This document shows, piece by piece, positions 44,512 through 53,751 of a DNA stretch of 64,000 nucleotides. The notes beneath the pieces were generated by a model, which ran no database searches, had not been told where the DNA came from, and was given only the letters and a program-made list of their open reading frames with translations. Position numbers and translations under genes: made by a program. This DNA comes from Photobacterium sp. SKA34 (lineage in GTDB: Bacteria > Pseudomonadota > Gammaproteobacteria > Enterobacterales > Vibrionaceae). Position 1 is the stretch's first letter, and the number at the start of each line of letters is the position of its first letter. The stretch covers positions 289,052 to 353,051 of the forward strand of contig NZ_CH724142.1 in assembly GCF_000153325.1 (NCBI RefSeq), written 5' to 3'.

Positions 44512-44732
44512 CTACGACATATTGTCTTAGATATTAAGATCGTCTGTAACGCTAGAATGCCCATGCGCTTATTGCTATTCCCGAGCTTACAATCGCTCTT
44601 TGTGTAGATGCCATATTGCAGCCTCGACGCAGGCCCGAGTCTATTATTTCCCTAAGCCACTTCTTTAACGTGTAATTAGAATCATGTTATTCGTCGATAT
44701 TTTGCTGTCTAGTATTCTTTAAGTTACTAAGT

Positions 44733-45616
44733 CTCGTTGAGAATACACCTATAAGCAGCTGGGCAATAATTGGCTTGCAATTCAAACTTGGTCATAGCAA
44801 TAAAAGCCAGAGTTGATGTTCGTCATTCTAATAACGCTATAAAAAAACCGCCCATAAAGAGCGGTTTAGTTGAAAAAAAGATTCGTTATCGAACAACCTC
44901 TAGGATAACTCGGTGAGCTTGAAATCGAGGAGCATCTTTTAAGTCATCGATATACTCTGTTTCAAAAGTATCATTAAACTTAGCGAGCACACTTTCTATT
45001 TCTTTAAGCTTTTGTTTCGGAATTAGTGAAAGAAAAAAGCTCTCTTTTGTATTAATAAAAGATTTACAGCTTTCATAATACTCGAGTTGCGCGTACCCAT
45101 CGAACAAACATTGATGTTTATATGGCTTAGGACGAAAGTTTGTCATACCAAATGACATTAATGCCGCACCGCCAGCCCCCACAAATGCGATCGGCCCAAT
45201 GAATATTGCCGCAAAGATACAAATAGCGCAGCCTACCCATGCCGAGCGTCTTACAATGGTGTAAGCAATTTCGGGAATTATATCTTCTCTTGTTAAATAA
45301 ATGCCATACTGATTGATGGCGTAATAGTAACGTTTGTCTGCGTTAAGTAAATAACGCCACCAAGGAGCAGCCCATAAAGCAGTCAATGCACACGCTCCTG
45401 CAAATAAAAGTCCTACGCTATCCGGATGAGTATATAAAATAATCAGACCAATAAGCATTGGTACAAGAAAAAAACATATGTTAACTTTGTGCGAGTACTA
45501 TTTGGATTCACGATGAGCTCCCACTCATAGACGGGAGCGGTGGCATATAATCGTTCAATTTGTTGTTCTTTATCGAGTGTTTCCATTCATATCATCTCGG
45601 TGTAGGCGTACTTAAC
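44733..45616. repeat. Left copy of an 884-bp tandem duplication
   Basis: DNA from 44733 (CTCG-TTGAGAATACACC) recurs from 45617 (CTCG-CTGAGAATACACC). The repeat covers about 150 bp of noncoding DNA, the terminator hairpin (44845-44867 and 45729-45751) and the immunity-like gene. Identity is high in the flank and gene middle, lower at the gene 3' ends. Confidence 0.85.
44886..45586 (-). pseudogene. Second T6SS immunity-like gene, frameshifted
   Basis: From ATG at 45586 (ETLDKEQQIERLYATAPVYE) the frame follows the intact paralogue until a run of seven Ts (45468-45474 on the plus strand as As). The paralogue has eight there, so the copy shifts frame. After the run the correct frame continues from PMLIGLIILY to the end (190 codons open). 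The middle is nearly identical to the neighbour (SAWVGCAICIFAAIFIGP), while the C-terminal region differs (ESCKSFINTKESFFLSLIPK). A one-base slippage in either direction would restore a protein of about 233 aa. Alternatively the internal ATG at 45458 could give a shortened protein. Confidence 0.75.
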
Positions 45617-45768
45617 CTCGCTGAGAATACACCTATAACCAGCTGGGCAATAATCGGCTTGAAATTCAAACTTGGTCATAGCAATAAAAGCCAGAGTTTA
45701 TGTTCGTCAATCTACTGACGCTATAAAAAAACCGCCCATAGAGAGCGGTTTAGTTGAAAAAAGATTCG

Positions 45769-46464
45769 TTATCGAACAATTTCAAGGATAACTGGACGAG
45801 ATTGAAATTTAGAATCTTTATATAAATCAACAAATTCTTCTTCAAAAGTATCGTTATATTGTTTTATGACCTTAATAAATGGCGCTAATTTACTTTTTGG
45901 AATAATTAAATCAAATCCATAATGGTAATTCGCTGTGCATAATTCGTATATATTTCCGTCAATGTTGTCTAATTTAGCGTAGCCATCAAACAAACATTGG
46001 CTTTTGTGCGGTTTAGGACGAAAGTTTGTCATACTAAATGACATTAATGCCGCACCGCCAGCCCCTACAAATGCCATCGGCCCAATGAATATTGCCGCAA
46101 AGATACAGATAGCGCAGCCAACCCATGCTGAGCGTCTTACAATGGTGTAAGCAATTTCAGGAATAATATCTTCTTTTGTTGAATAAATTCCGTACTGATT
46201 GATGGCGTAATAGTAACGTTTGTCTGCCTTTATTAGGTAGCGGATCCAAGGTGCAACCCATAAAGCAGTCAATGCAAACGCCCCTGCAATCAAAAGTCCA
46301 TGACTATTCCAAGTAGAAAACAAAACGGTCAGACTAATAAGCATTGGTATAAGAAAAAAAACAAATGCTACTTTTGTTCGACTACTATCTGGATTCACGA
46401 TGAGCTCCCACTCATAGACGGGAGAGGTGGCATATAATCGTTCAATTTTTTGTTCTTTATCCAT
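45769..46464 (-). CDS. T6SS immunity protein, TsiV2-like membrane protein
   Basis: 231 aa. Two pairs of hydrophobic helices (about 30-70 and 110-150) are typical of an inner-membrane immunity protein. It directly follows the VasX-like effector, with 6 bases between stop and start, the position of TsiV2 in V. cholerae. It should block pore formation by the effector in sister cells (inference). The conserved segment YYYAINQYGIYSTKEDIIPE lies in the cytoplasmic loop. A diverged, broken copy lies downstream. Confidence 0.75.
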   Translation of the reverse strand: MDKEQKIERLYATSPVYEWELIVNPDSSRTKVAFVFFLIPMLISLTVLFSTWNSHGLLIAGAFALTALWVAPWIRYLIKADKRYYYAINQYGIYSTKEDIIPEIAYTIVRRSAWVGCAICIFAAIFIGPMAFVGAGGAALMSFSMTNFRPKPHKSQCLFDGYAKLDNIDGNIYELCTANYHYGFDLIIPKSKLAPFIKVIKQYNDTFEEEFVDLYKDSKFQSRPVILEIVR

Positions 46465-46470
46465 TTTTCT

Positions 46471-49400
46471 TTATCCTGCGGTAGGGAGCTTTAGACCAGC
46501 CACGCCATTATGATGACGTATAACGTCTTGAGTTTTCTTTAAATCAAATGTGCCTGTTGAGGTCAGTTTCCCCACATAACTTTGGCAACTTTCCGTCCAT
46601 GCCCTGTCATAGTTTATCGCAATAACAACAGTATCACCTTCGTCATAGGTCACAGGAACTGTAATATAAGAGACACCGTTTGACGTTTTCTTGCGTTTAC
46701 GTTGAGTGACGTCAACTTTCAGCTTCGATGGTTTTTTCATTTCTGTTGCAATGTCAGCATAAGAAGTACTCTTCTTTTTATTTACCACTACTTTTAAATC
46801 GTAATGTTGCTTCTCATCATCGAAGAGATAAGACGGTAAATAAATATCGACGCTCTTTGTAGTCAGTTCAATATTGGGCTTCCAAATAATGTCTTCTAAT
46901 CCCATTAACTCCTGTTTAGCTGTTTGTTTTATTGGTGATTTCCCCCAACTTGAACCTCGTAACCATTTTTGCATTTCATCGCGATGAAAATAGTTATACA
47001 GACCCGAGAAGATGAGATAGGCAATACCTGCATAAAATAGGGTACTGACCATCCAGGCTGCAATAATTTCTCCGAGAATAACAGTCTGGCTCGCCAAGTT
47101 AAATAATTGAAAGCCTGATACTATACCTTGAGCCCCAAGGGCAAAACCTTTACCTGTTAATAGTGTTGCCTCAAACCAATCATCCGAATTATAAGCTTGC
47201 TTAAAAGTTAAATAACCTTCCGTACTCGCCGCAAAGAACCCAAATATCGCGGTCACTTTCGCAGCTGCTGCAAAGCGTTTTATCGCCACTTGTTCAATAT
47301 TGCTAGCTTGTCTCAAAGCAGATTGAACTGATTTGTTTACAAATTCATTAGCAATCACCTGCGCATCACGTCCCACTCCGGCAAACGCAGAAAGTGTCCA
47401 TGAAACCGTCGAAGCAAGTTCGATATAGACATCCACTTGCTCTTGTGGGGTACCGGCTTGTTTAAGCTTTGTAGTAACTTGTTGCGAGACAACCATTAAG
47501 TTCCATAAGTTACAGATCGCGGCAAACCCACCGATAACAGTATCGGCACCGTTAATGCTTTCTAATGACTTATTCGCTTTTCCAACCATCGAAATCGTGC
47601 GCTCTCGCAGCCCTGAAAAATAGCCTGTTAGTTTGGTTCTTACAGCCGTCATGGCTTCTTTATCGAGCTTAATCAGTAATGGCATTTCACTGGCAATAAG
47701 ATCTGCGATTTTTTGTTTCGTCGCCCCCAGAGCATCACGCATTGCCGTCGTATTTTGGGCATGAAGATGACTAGATTGCCGTTGAGCTGTTTGCAGAAAA
47801 GGGGTCAATTTACTATTGAATGCTTCAAGGTTTTTGACATAATCTTTAGAAAACGTAATCTTGCTATCATCGCTGATCAGACTGCGTGCAACAATAAACC
47901 TGAGCCCTGAAGCGAGGTTATTTTCTCCATGTGTCTGAAAAGGAAATAAACCATCAAGAAGCCCTTCCCAAGCTGAGTTACCTGCCTTTGAAAATGCTTT
48001 TTTAGCTGCACTTAGAACGTTATTAATTGCAGCCTTTATCGTATCATCGGTATCAGGAATTCGTCCGTCATCAAGCCATCCGTAGATTTCACCAAGACGA
48101 GAGACCATATTAGTATCATCACTAGCATTTGAAAATGAAACCGCATCATTCGATATTTTTTGGAATATCACAGATTGAAATTCAGGGCTGTAATAATAAG
48201 GCGCAAGTGCCATCAATGACTGATTTTTTGGAGCTTTCCAGTCGCTTGATACTGCTGTCATTAAAGTAAATAATTGTAAAAAAAGTTGATTGAAGAAGCT
48301 TTGTCCTTGCTCGTTTTCAATATCAACACCAACACGTAATGCATTAACGCCCAATGAGATTATGGCGTTGTCGAGATCTTCTTTTATTGGAGCAACGTCG
48401 CCTTTTAGTTCATCAAGCTCACTATACTTGCCATTTAAAAAAGTAGACATTCCCTCCCAGTTGATCTCACTAATATTTTTGTTACGTTGTTCATAATTAG
48501 CCGTATCTTTAGCTGTAGGTTGATAAGAAAATTGATTTTTCAATTCAGCTAACAGCTCTTGTTTTCTGGGCTCTAATGTTTTCACGCCTTCAAAAGCATT
48601 ATGATCATACTTGTACTGATTTAAACCGGATTCTATGACTAAGTATTCATTTAACGTCGCTTCAAATTTTAACGTTTCTTGAGGGTTATCTTTCAGTTTT
48701 TTCTGTAAAGCAGATGGCGCATTTTTTGGGTCATACGGAACATGTGCAATAGAACGAACGAGATCTGACATCAACAGCTTGTGCTTGTCTTCATCATCAC
48801 CAAACACCAACTCTTTCTGCGCATGTAATGTGCCTAATTTCAATGCAATATCAGTGATATCTGCCAGCGGATCGTCTAGAGCAATGAATAAACCATTTTC
48901 GATATTTGCTTGCGGAAGTGCGGCTTGATGTGTCGGTGCTGAGCCGGCTTGTTTTACTTTGATAAATTCACTGTTTGGTGATGACGTCTCTGCCTCTAGT
49001 GGGGTAGAGGTTACGGTAAAGCTATTGATGATATCTTGACTCACAGCGCCAATATCAGCCATAGACGCTTCTAGATCTTTCGCTAAACCACAGTGAGGCG
49101 CCACCATGTGCTGCTTAAACGCCTTGATATCTAATTTTCGCATCCACTGATTACGATGCGTTTTACCCTCATCGATGCCACTAAACAGTGTGATAAGTCG
49201 CTCGGTCCATGCATTAGGTGCAAAGCTGAGCCAAAGCGTATCGTCGCTATCATAGGTTAAACATGCTGCACAAGTCCCACCTTCATGATGCGCTGTGAAT
49301 ATGTCACCTTCAACTTTGTAGGTGTGCAGCTTACCGAGTTTTTTACTAAACACGTATAACCAACCATCACGCAATTGGCGCAAGTTATATTGCTGATTAA

Positions 49401-49590
49401 GCTTGAAAGGTGGTTTCCAATTTGCACCATCAGGTAATGGGTATAATGGTTCATTGTCAATCGCACCATCTAGTGCGTATCGAACCGGAATAATACCCAC
49501 TTCTTTTAGTTGAAACGGACAGGTTCCTGCCGGAGAACTCGGGTTGGTTGTTCCCCCTGTTTGGGCAGCATTGTAAGCATCAGTTGGCAT
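46471..49590 (-). CDS. vasX: VasX-like pore-forming T6SS effector
   Basis: 1039 aa from the start at 49590, chosen because AAGGAGGT sits 6 bases upstream; an in-frame ATG at 49623 has no such site. The N-terminus matches the VasX toxin N-terminal region (CPFQLKEVGIIPVRYALD, then LNQQYNLRQLRDGWLYVF). The long helical middle is followed by a hydrophobic C-terminal third with several membrane segments (for example VILGEIIAAWMVSTLFYAGI), as in the colicin-like V. cholerae VasX. It is carried by VgrG with the DUF4123 adaptor and depolarises target membranes (known for VasX). The length is close to the 1085 aa of V. cholerae. Confidence 0.85.
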   Translation of the reverse strand: MPTDAYNAAQTGGTTNPSSPAGTCPFQLKEVGIIPVRYALDGAIDNEPLYPLPDGANWKPPFKLNQQYNLRQLRDGWLYVFSKKLGKLHTYKVEGDIFTAHHEGGTCAACLTYDSDDTLWLSFAPNAWTERLITLFSGIDEGKTHRNQWMRKLDIKAFKQHMVAPHCGLAKDLEASMADIGAVSQDIINSFTVTSTPLEAETSSPNSEFIKVKQAGSAPTHQAALPQANIENGLFIALDDPLADITDIALKLGTLHAQKELVFGDDEDKHKLLMSDLVRSIAHVPYDPKNAPSALQKKLKDNPQETLKFEATLNEYLVIESGLNQYKYDHNAFEGVKTLEPRKQELLAELKNQFSYQPTAKDTANYEQRNKNISEINWEGMSTFLNGKYSELDELKGDVAPIKEDLDNAIISLGVNALRVGVDIENEQGQSFFNQLFLQLFTLMTAVSSDWKAPKNQSLMALAPYYYSPEFQSVIFQKISNDAVSFSNASDDTNMVSRLGEIYGWLDDGRIPDTDDTIKAAINNVLSAAKKAFSKAGNSAWEGLLDGLFPFQTHGENNLASGLRFIVARSLISDDSKITFSKDYVKNLEAFNSKLTPFLQTAQRQSSHLHAQNTTAMRDALGATKQKIADLIASEMPLLIKLDKEAMTAVRTKLTGYFSGLRERTISMVGKANKSLESINGADTVIGGFAAICNLWNLMVVSQQVTTKLKQAGTPQEQVDVYIELASTVSWTLSAFAGVGRDAQVIANEFVNKSVQSALRQASNIEQVAIKRFAAAAKVTAIFGFFAASTEGYLTFKQAYNSDDWFEATLLTGKGFALGAQGIVSGFQLFNLASQTVILGEIIAAWMVSTLFYAGIAYLIFSGLYNYFHRDEMQKWLRGSSWGKSPIKQTAKQELMGLEDIIWKPNIELTTKSVDIYLPSYLFDDEKQHYDLKVVVNKKKSTSYADIATEMKKPSKLKVDVTQRKRKKTSNGVSYITVPVTYDEGDTVVIAINYDRAWTESCQSYVGKLTSTGTFDLKKTQDVIRHHNGVAGLKLPTAG

Positions 49591-49960
49591 GGGAGACCTC
49601 CTTATGAGCGAGTTCATCAGCAATAGCTACGCGCATTGACGGCGTTTGTGCTGATGGGGTTTCTAATAAATGCTTGATATGTGGAAACCGTTCTGTGTTG
49701 AATACCTCTTCCCCGAGGAGTGCGAGAATATTGAAAAAATGCAGGACATCACTATCAGTTTCAAATTGCATGTTATGGGCATTGTGTACCCATTCCTTTA
49801 TCCATAAAAAAGGAGCATTGTGCTGGTGAAGGACCGCGGGAAAATAAGTATTTAAATGTTGATTGACTTTCTCTACGGTATTGCGGCGAGTGATATCACC
49901 CAATTGCTGCCATTGTCGTTCAGACAATTTATAGGTTTCTGGTCGTGATTGTGTTTTCAC
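49580..49960 (-). CDS. Small T6SS-associated accessory protein
   Basis: 126 aa, soluble. The pattern LSERQWQQLGDITRRNTVEK, HLNTYFPAVL, and FFNILALLGEEVF resembles a family of small proteins often found between T6SS adaptor and effector genes (recalled). Its stop overlaps the effector start by 11 bases, so effector translation is coupled to it. A role as co-chaperone or loading factor is likely but unproven. Confidence 0.6.
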   Translation of the reverse strand: MKTQSRPETYKLSERQWQQLGDITRRNTVEKVNQHLNTYFPAVLHQHNAPFLWIKEWVHNAHNMQFETDSDVLHFFNILALLGEEVFNTERFPHIKHLLETPSAQTPSMRVAIADELAHKEVSHAN

Positions 49961-49984
49961 AGTTTCATCGTTATTCAGTAAAAC

Positions 49985-50431
49985 TCATCCCTCTCGTGTA
50001 GGTAGCCAAACCTTCGATAAACACGCCCAAAGATGACATGCTTGGTCACTTAACATCACATTCATCGCCTCTGGCTGGCCTACTTTAAAAAAGACCTTAG
50101 AGCCATAGACCGAAAGCACTTCAAAGCAGTCCGACAGTTTATTAGCAAGCTGTTCGATATTGGTATCACTTTGAACGATATACCCAACATTGGCATGGTT
50201 ATATCTTATAAACCAAGCAATGGCCTCGGGTGTCAGCGTTACAATAAACGCTGAAACCTCCCTTAATGGTAAAAAGCGCGTTGGACAAATAACTTGTGGT
50301 TGAAAATCTTGTTGAAGCAATAACAGCTCGAGTTTATCAATTTGGCTGCCATCAAGAATAAGAAAACAGTGCTGTTCATCGCTGACATTAAAATCAGGGA
50401 TCGGCAAAGGGAGCTTAGTGGTAAAACTCAT
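49985..50431 (-). CDS. DUF4123 T6SS effector adaptor (VasW-like)
   Basis: 148 aa from the ATG at 50431, which overlaps the vgrG stop as ATGA and follows GGAGA. DUF4123 proteins (VasW, Tap-1/TEC) bind an effector and load it on VgrG. Visible family features are HCFLILDGSQIDKLELLL at the N-side and RYNHANVGYIVQSDTNIEQL. It is shorter than V. cholerae VasW, covering mainly the DUF4123 core. The order vgrG-adaptor-accessory-effector-immunity matches the V. cholerae auxiliary cluster. Confidence 0.75.
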   Translation of the reverse strand: MSFTTKLPLPIPDFNVSDEQHCFLILDGSQIDKLELLLLQQDFQPQVICPTRFLPLREVSAFIVTLTPEAIAWFIRYNHANVGYIVQSDTNIEQLANKLSDCFEVLSVYGSKVFFKVGQPEAMNVMLSDQACHLWACLSKVWLPTREG

Positions 50432-52455
50432 TGAGCATTCTCCATACATACCTCACAAACTGGCACTTTACCTTTCATGGCCTCAAGCTGCTGGGGCCAA
50501 TTAATCGCAGTTGTTGCATCTAATGCTTGAGCTGGCTCTACGGCACCAGGCAACATTGGGGCAATACCGCCATAGCTCGTACCACTGCCAGCACTTCCCC
50601 CCGCATTTATATTGACTGCTGCCCCTGAGAGCGATACGCCTGATGCGTCGATTTTGATGAAGCTGCCGCCGGCTTTTAAGGTAAGCTCTGCACCTGCCTC
50701 TATCACCACTTTTGAACCACCTTTTAAATGCACTTCATTTCCTGCATCCACAAGTAATGCTTGGCCTTGTTTCATGTGTAAGCTGCCATCAACCGCGACA
50801 GTTTGATCGGCTTTTACATGAGTACGGCTTTCACCGTCTACGGTTAGGTGGTCGTGGGTTTTGATGTGGGTGAAGCGTTCATTGTCTACATCTAGGTGTA
50901 AATCGTGTTTGATGTCGTCTTTGCGATCATTTTTCACCAACATGTTCACGTCTTTTTGCGCGTGAACATAGATTTCTTCTTTGCCTGCTTGGTCTTCAAA
51001 GCGCAGCTCGTTATAGCCATCACCTTGGTGAGTTTCCGTGCGCAATACCGTGCGGGTTTTATTCGCCGGTAACGGGTAAGGGGGCTTGTTGGTCGCATGG
51101 TAAGTACGGCCTGTGATAATAGGTTGGTCTGGATCACCCTCCAGAAAATCAACAATCACTTCATGACCAATACGCGGTAGTGCGAGCATGCCATATTGGC
51201 TACCAGCCCAACCTTGGGAGACACGTATCCAGCAACTCGCATTATCATCACTGTTACTGTATCTGTCCCATGGGAACTGGACTTTTACCCGACCGTATTC
51301 ATCACAGTAAATCTCTTCGCCTTCAGGGCCCACCACCATCGCAATTTGTGGGCCGTCTACACGAGGTTTAGCCGTGTAGGGTGCTCGCCATGGACGATGA
51401 CCGGGTATCACAATAAAATCATTGTTATAGGTGGTTACACCTTGTCCGCCCGCTTCTTCTAATGCTTGCGGTTGCGTACCCATATGGTTAACCGCCACCA
51501 CGAGCCATTCGTCATTACATTGCTCATCATCGTGCTCTTGCAAGGCAAAGTTCACCCCTGCAATTAAACCGTGGGTGTTACTTTCACCATAGGCCGTATT
51601 GGCATCACGACGTAATGCTTCGAGTCGAAAAGAAGTAAACGGCTTACCACTGGCATCGTCTTTGTAACGCCCTGGGTAATCGTAATGTTCGTAATTGGCT
51701 TGCTGGTAATCGGCTTCTTTCGGATTGGCAGTTTGTAAGAAGCTATAAGCCGGCTTTTTAAAACTGTAATCTTTGAGTTGCGCAGACGATGGGCGAATTT
51801 GCGTATGGCGAGCAAAGGTGCGCACAAAAGGCACGCCACTTTGACCACCACTGCGGCTGTTATAGGGCAGTGGTTCCGTCAGTCGAGCGGCACTTTGGGT
51901 GTCATCAGAAAAGCGCAGGGTATTCTTTTTATTATCATGGACAAAGCTATAAAACAGGCCTTCTTCTGCGGCAATGCGGTCGATAAAGGCTAAATCTGTT
52001 TCACGGTACTGGACGCAATATTCACGCTGTACGTAATCTCGCGTTAAGACGAAATCAACATCGGTAATCCCTAATTCTTGTAATATCACCGAGATAATTT
52101 CAGGCACCGTTTGTGTTTGAAAAATTCGGCTATTATGGCGCAACGCGAGGCGGGCTGCTGGCGGTACAAATTCTACCTGATACAAGGTGTGGTGATGGCC
52201 TGTGTCACCCTGGGTAAAACGTCGAATAATGCCATGCCATTGTTGTTGCTGCTCACCGTCTCGCCAGACCGTGAGTGTGGCCGTGTTATCAACGGTCTCT
52301 TGCGGCGTATAGGCAGGGTGACGACTGGCTAAGTCGATGGTAAAGGCGAAAGGCAAAGACAGACTGTCAGTGCCTGAAAATTGCGTGACGGCAAAGGCAT
52401 CAGTATCTAGCCCATCGACTTCAAAAGTAAATTGCAAACCCGTTTTTGTTGCCAT
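50428..52455 (-). CDS. vgrG: T6SS spike protein VgrG
   Basis: 675 aa. The gp27-like N-domain (residues 1-370), OB-fold/gp5 region (RVKVQFPWDRYSNSDDNASCWIRVSQGWAG) and C-terminal beta-helix with DUF2345-like repeats (QDVNMLVKNDRKDDIKHDLHL) are complete. There is no C-terminal enzyme domain, so the toxin is the separate VasX-like effector. The last residues (PVCEVCMENAQ) form an unstructured Cys-containing tail that may meet the adaptor. It follows hcp in the same direction. Confidence 0.95.
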   Translation of the reverse strand: MATKTGLQFTFEVDGLDTDAFAVTQFSGTDSLSLPFAFTIDLASRHPAYTPQETVDNTATLTVWRDGEQQQQWHGIIRRFTQGDTGHHHTLYQVEFVPPAARLALRHNSRIFQTQTVPEIISVILQELGITDVDFVLTRDYVQREYCVQYRETDLAFIDRIAAEEGLFYSFVHDNKKNTLRFSDDTQSAARLTEPLPYNSRSGGQSGVPFVRTFARHTQIRPSSAQLKDYSFKKPAYSFLQTANPKEADYQQANYEHYDYPGRYKDDASGKPFTSFRLEALRRDANTAYGESNTHGLIAGVNFALQEHDDEQCNDEWLVVAVNHMGTQPQALEEAGGQGVTTYNNDFIVIPGHRPWRAPYTAKPRVDGPQIAMVVGPEGEEIYCDEYGRVKVQFPWDRYSNSDDNASCWIRVSQGWAGSQYGMLALPRIGHEVIVDFLEGDPDQPIITGRTYHATNKPPYPLPANKTRTVLRTETHQGDGYNELRFEDQAGKEEIYVHAQKDVNMLVKNDRKDDIKHDLHLDVDNERFTHIKTHDHLTVDGESRTHVKADQTVAVDGSLHMKQGQALLVDAGNEVHLKGGSKVVIEAGAELTLKAGGSFIKIDASGVSLSGAAVNINAGGSAGSGTSYGGIAPMLPGAVEPAQALDATTAINWPQQLEAMKGKVPVCEVCMENAQ

Positions 52456-52568
52456 ACTGACCTCGTGATTAAACCTTTGCTAACGTCGGCCTTTCGGCGT
52501 ATTTAGCAAAGGCATAAACGAAAAGCTGCCTACACAGTGTGTGTAGGCTGAGACATAGTGGGGGGCGA

Positions 52569-53087
52569 TTACGCTTCTAGCGGTGCACGCCAGTCATCTG
52601 CACCTGATGTGCCCGATACCGTGTGATCCCAGTTAATTGCACGGTAAGACATTGATACTTCGATAAGCTGAGTGAAGTCTTCTTTTGATGAGTCTTGGCA
52701 GTGTGGCATGTGGGTGTTGATATCAACAATCGTTGCATCGGTCAGCGTTGTAGTGAAGTAGTGCTCTTGCTTACCTTCAACCGATGTGCGGTACCACTTC
52801 AGCTCTACAGACGGTAGCATTTCACCTGATGCCAATGAGTTGTACATCAGAGGAACAGCTTTGTTCAGTGCCACGGTAAATTTAAATGGTTTGTGAACAC
52901 GTTGACCTGAAGGCTGACCTGATTGTGGGTCTGTAGGAACAGTAACAACGTGCTTGAATTCTTGAACAAGCATTTGGTCTTCGTGACCTTCAACATAGAT
53001 GTTACCGACAGAATCAGCCGTGAATGCACCCGCTGTGATGTTACCCTGAGTTTGGCCTTGGATTGAGATATAACAAGGAGTTGGCAT
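52569..53087 (-). CDS. hcp: T6SS tube protein Hcp
   Basis: 172 aa, normal Hcp length, starting MPTPCYISIQGQTQGNITAG and ending in the Hcp-typical DDWRAPLEA. Hexamers of Hcp form the inner tube. It is the first gene of the cluster, behind a sigma54-type promoter. A 113-base gap with a hairpin (GCCTACACA/GTAGGC, about 52528-52549) separates it from vgrG and may allow higher expression of hcp. No core T6SS genes are present in the window, so this is an auxiliary cluster. Confidence 0.96.
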   Translation of the reverse strand: MPTPCYISIQGQTQGNITAGAFTADSVGNIYVEGHEDQMLVQEFKHVVTVPTDPQSGQPSGQRVHKPFKFTVALNKAVPLMYNSLASGEMLPSVELKWYRTSVEGKQEHYFTTTLTDATIVDINTHMPHCQDSSKEDFTQLIEVSMSYRAINWDHTVSGTSGADDWRAPLEA

Positions 53088-53150
53088 CTTAGTATCCTAT
53101 TTTATGATGGATTAAATTACACAGCCTGTGCTGTGACGACGTGCTGTTAA

Positions 53151-53167
53151 AGCATGAAGTGTGCCAA
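53151..53167 (-). promoter_or_regulatory. Sigma54 promoter of hcp
   Basis: Minus strand: TTGGCAC-ACTTC-ATGCT, with GG (-24) and GC (-12) separated by exactly 10 bases, close to TGGCAC-N5-TTGCW. It lies 64-80 bases before the hcp start. Sigma54 with VasH-type activators is known to drive hcp operons in Vibrio. Confidence 0.75.
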
Positions 53168-53219
53168 CTTTTAGCTGCATGAAAAATATGAGCTTTTCTT
53201 TTTTATGCTTTTAAATATT

Positions 53220-53276
53220 GAGCAATATATTGCCCGCTTGGGCAATATGTTGCTCGGTCTGGGCCATTTCTTGCTC
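53220..53276 (-). promoter_or_regulatory. Three phased 16-bp palindromes, likely enhancer-binding-protein sites
   Basis: GAGCAATATATTGCCC (53220-53235), GGGCAATATGTTGCTC (53240-53255) and GGGCCATTTCTTGCTC (53261-53276) are copies of one palindromic motif (GNGCAATATATTGCNC), spaced 20 and 21 bp. They start about 55 bp upstream of the -24 element, a normal place for sigma54 activator binding. The activator is probably VasH-like (inference). Confidence 0.7.
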
Positions 53277-53739
53277 AGTGGCTTAATATAAAATGCTCGA
53301 AATATGAAGTTAGAGAGGGGATGGTCGTTACTGATATGAGTTTGGCAGTGTGATGTGTAAAACCTACTGTTCGAGTATGACTTATTGGAAATCTGTGACG
53401 AAGGTTTTTACGATAAACCAAGAGTTAAAATAGATTTTCCATATATTTTCTAATACGAATCGCCCCAAATAGAGCAAAGAATCTAACTCATTTATGTCCA
53501 CAAATGAGTTAGTAGTTAAGTTAACTCACTAATGACTAACTTCTAGATCTTTCAAAATATCCGTTCATTTTCTATCTCGAAGAACTTTCATGATCATGGC
53601 TCTTTCAATGTTTGCATCATTATTGTGGCAGCAAGATAGGCTACGATTTTTGGTCGTGATTGACGGTTAAAGCGAACAGTCTCACCGCTTTGCGTTGTGT
53701 CTTTGACTGGTTATACTCGGCATACCTGTATGAAATTAC
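53277..53739. other. Gene-free stretch between the T6SS cluster and the AraC gene
   Basis: No gene recognised. A minus-strand frame of about 35 codons ending near 53596 (SGETVRFNRQSRPKIVAYLA) reads like protein but is too short to identify and may be chance or a relic. Confidence 0.3.
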
Positions 53740-53751
53740 GTGTGTTTATTT

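Noticed and set aside
44733..45770. The repeated noncoding segments as possible CRISPR or insertion-sequence ends.
   Set aside because: There are only two copies, they extend into the paralogous genes, and there are no terminal inverted repeats or transposase; a tandem duplication explains them.
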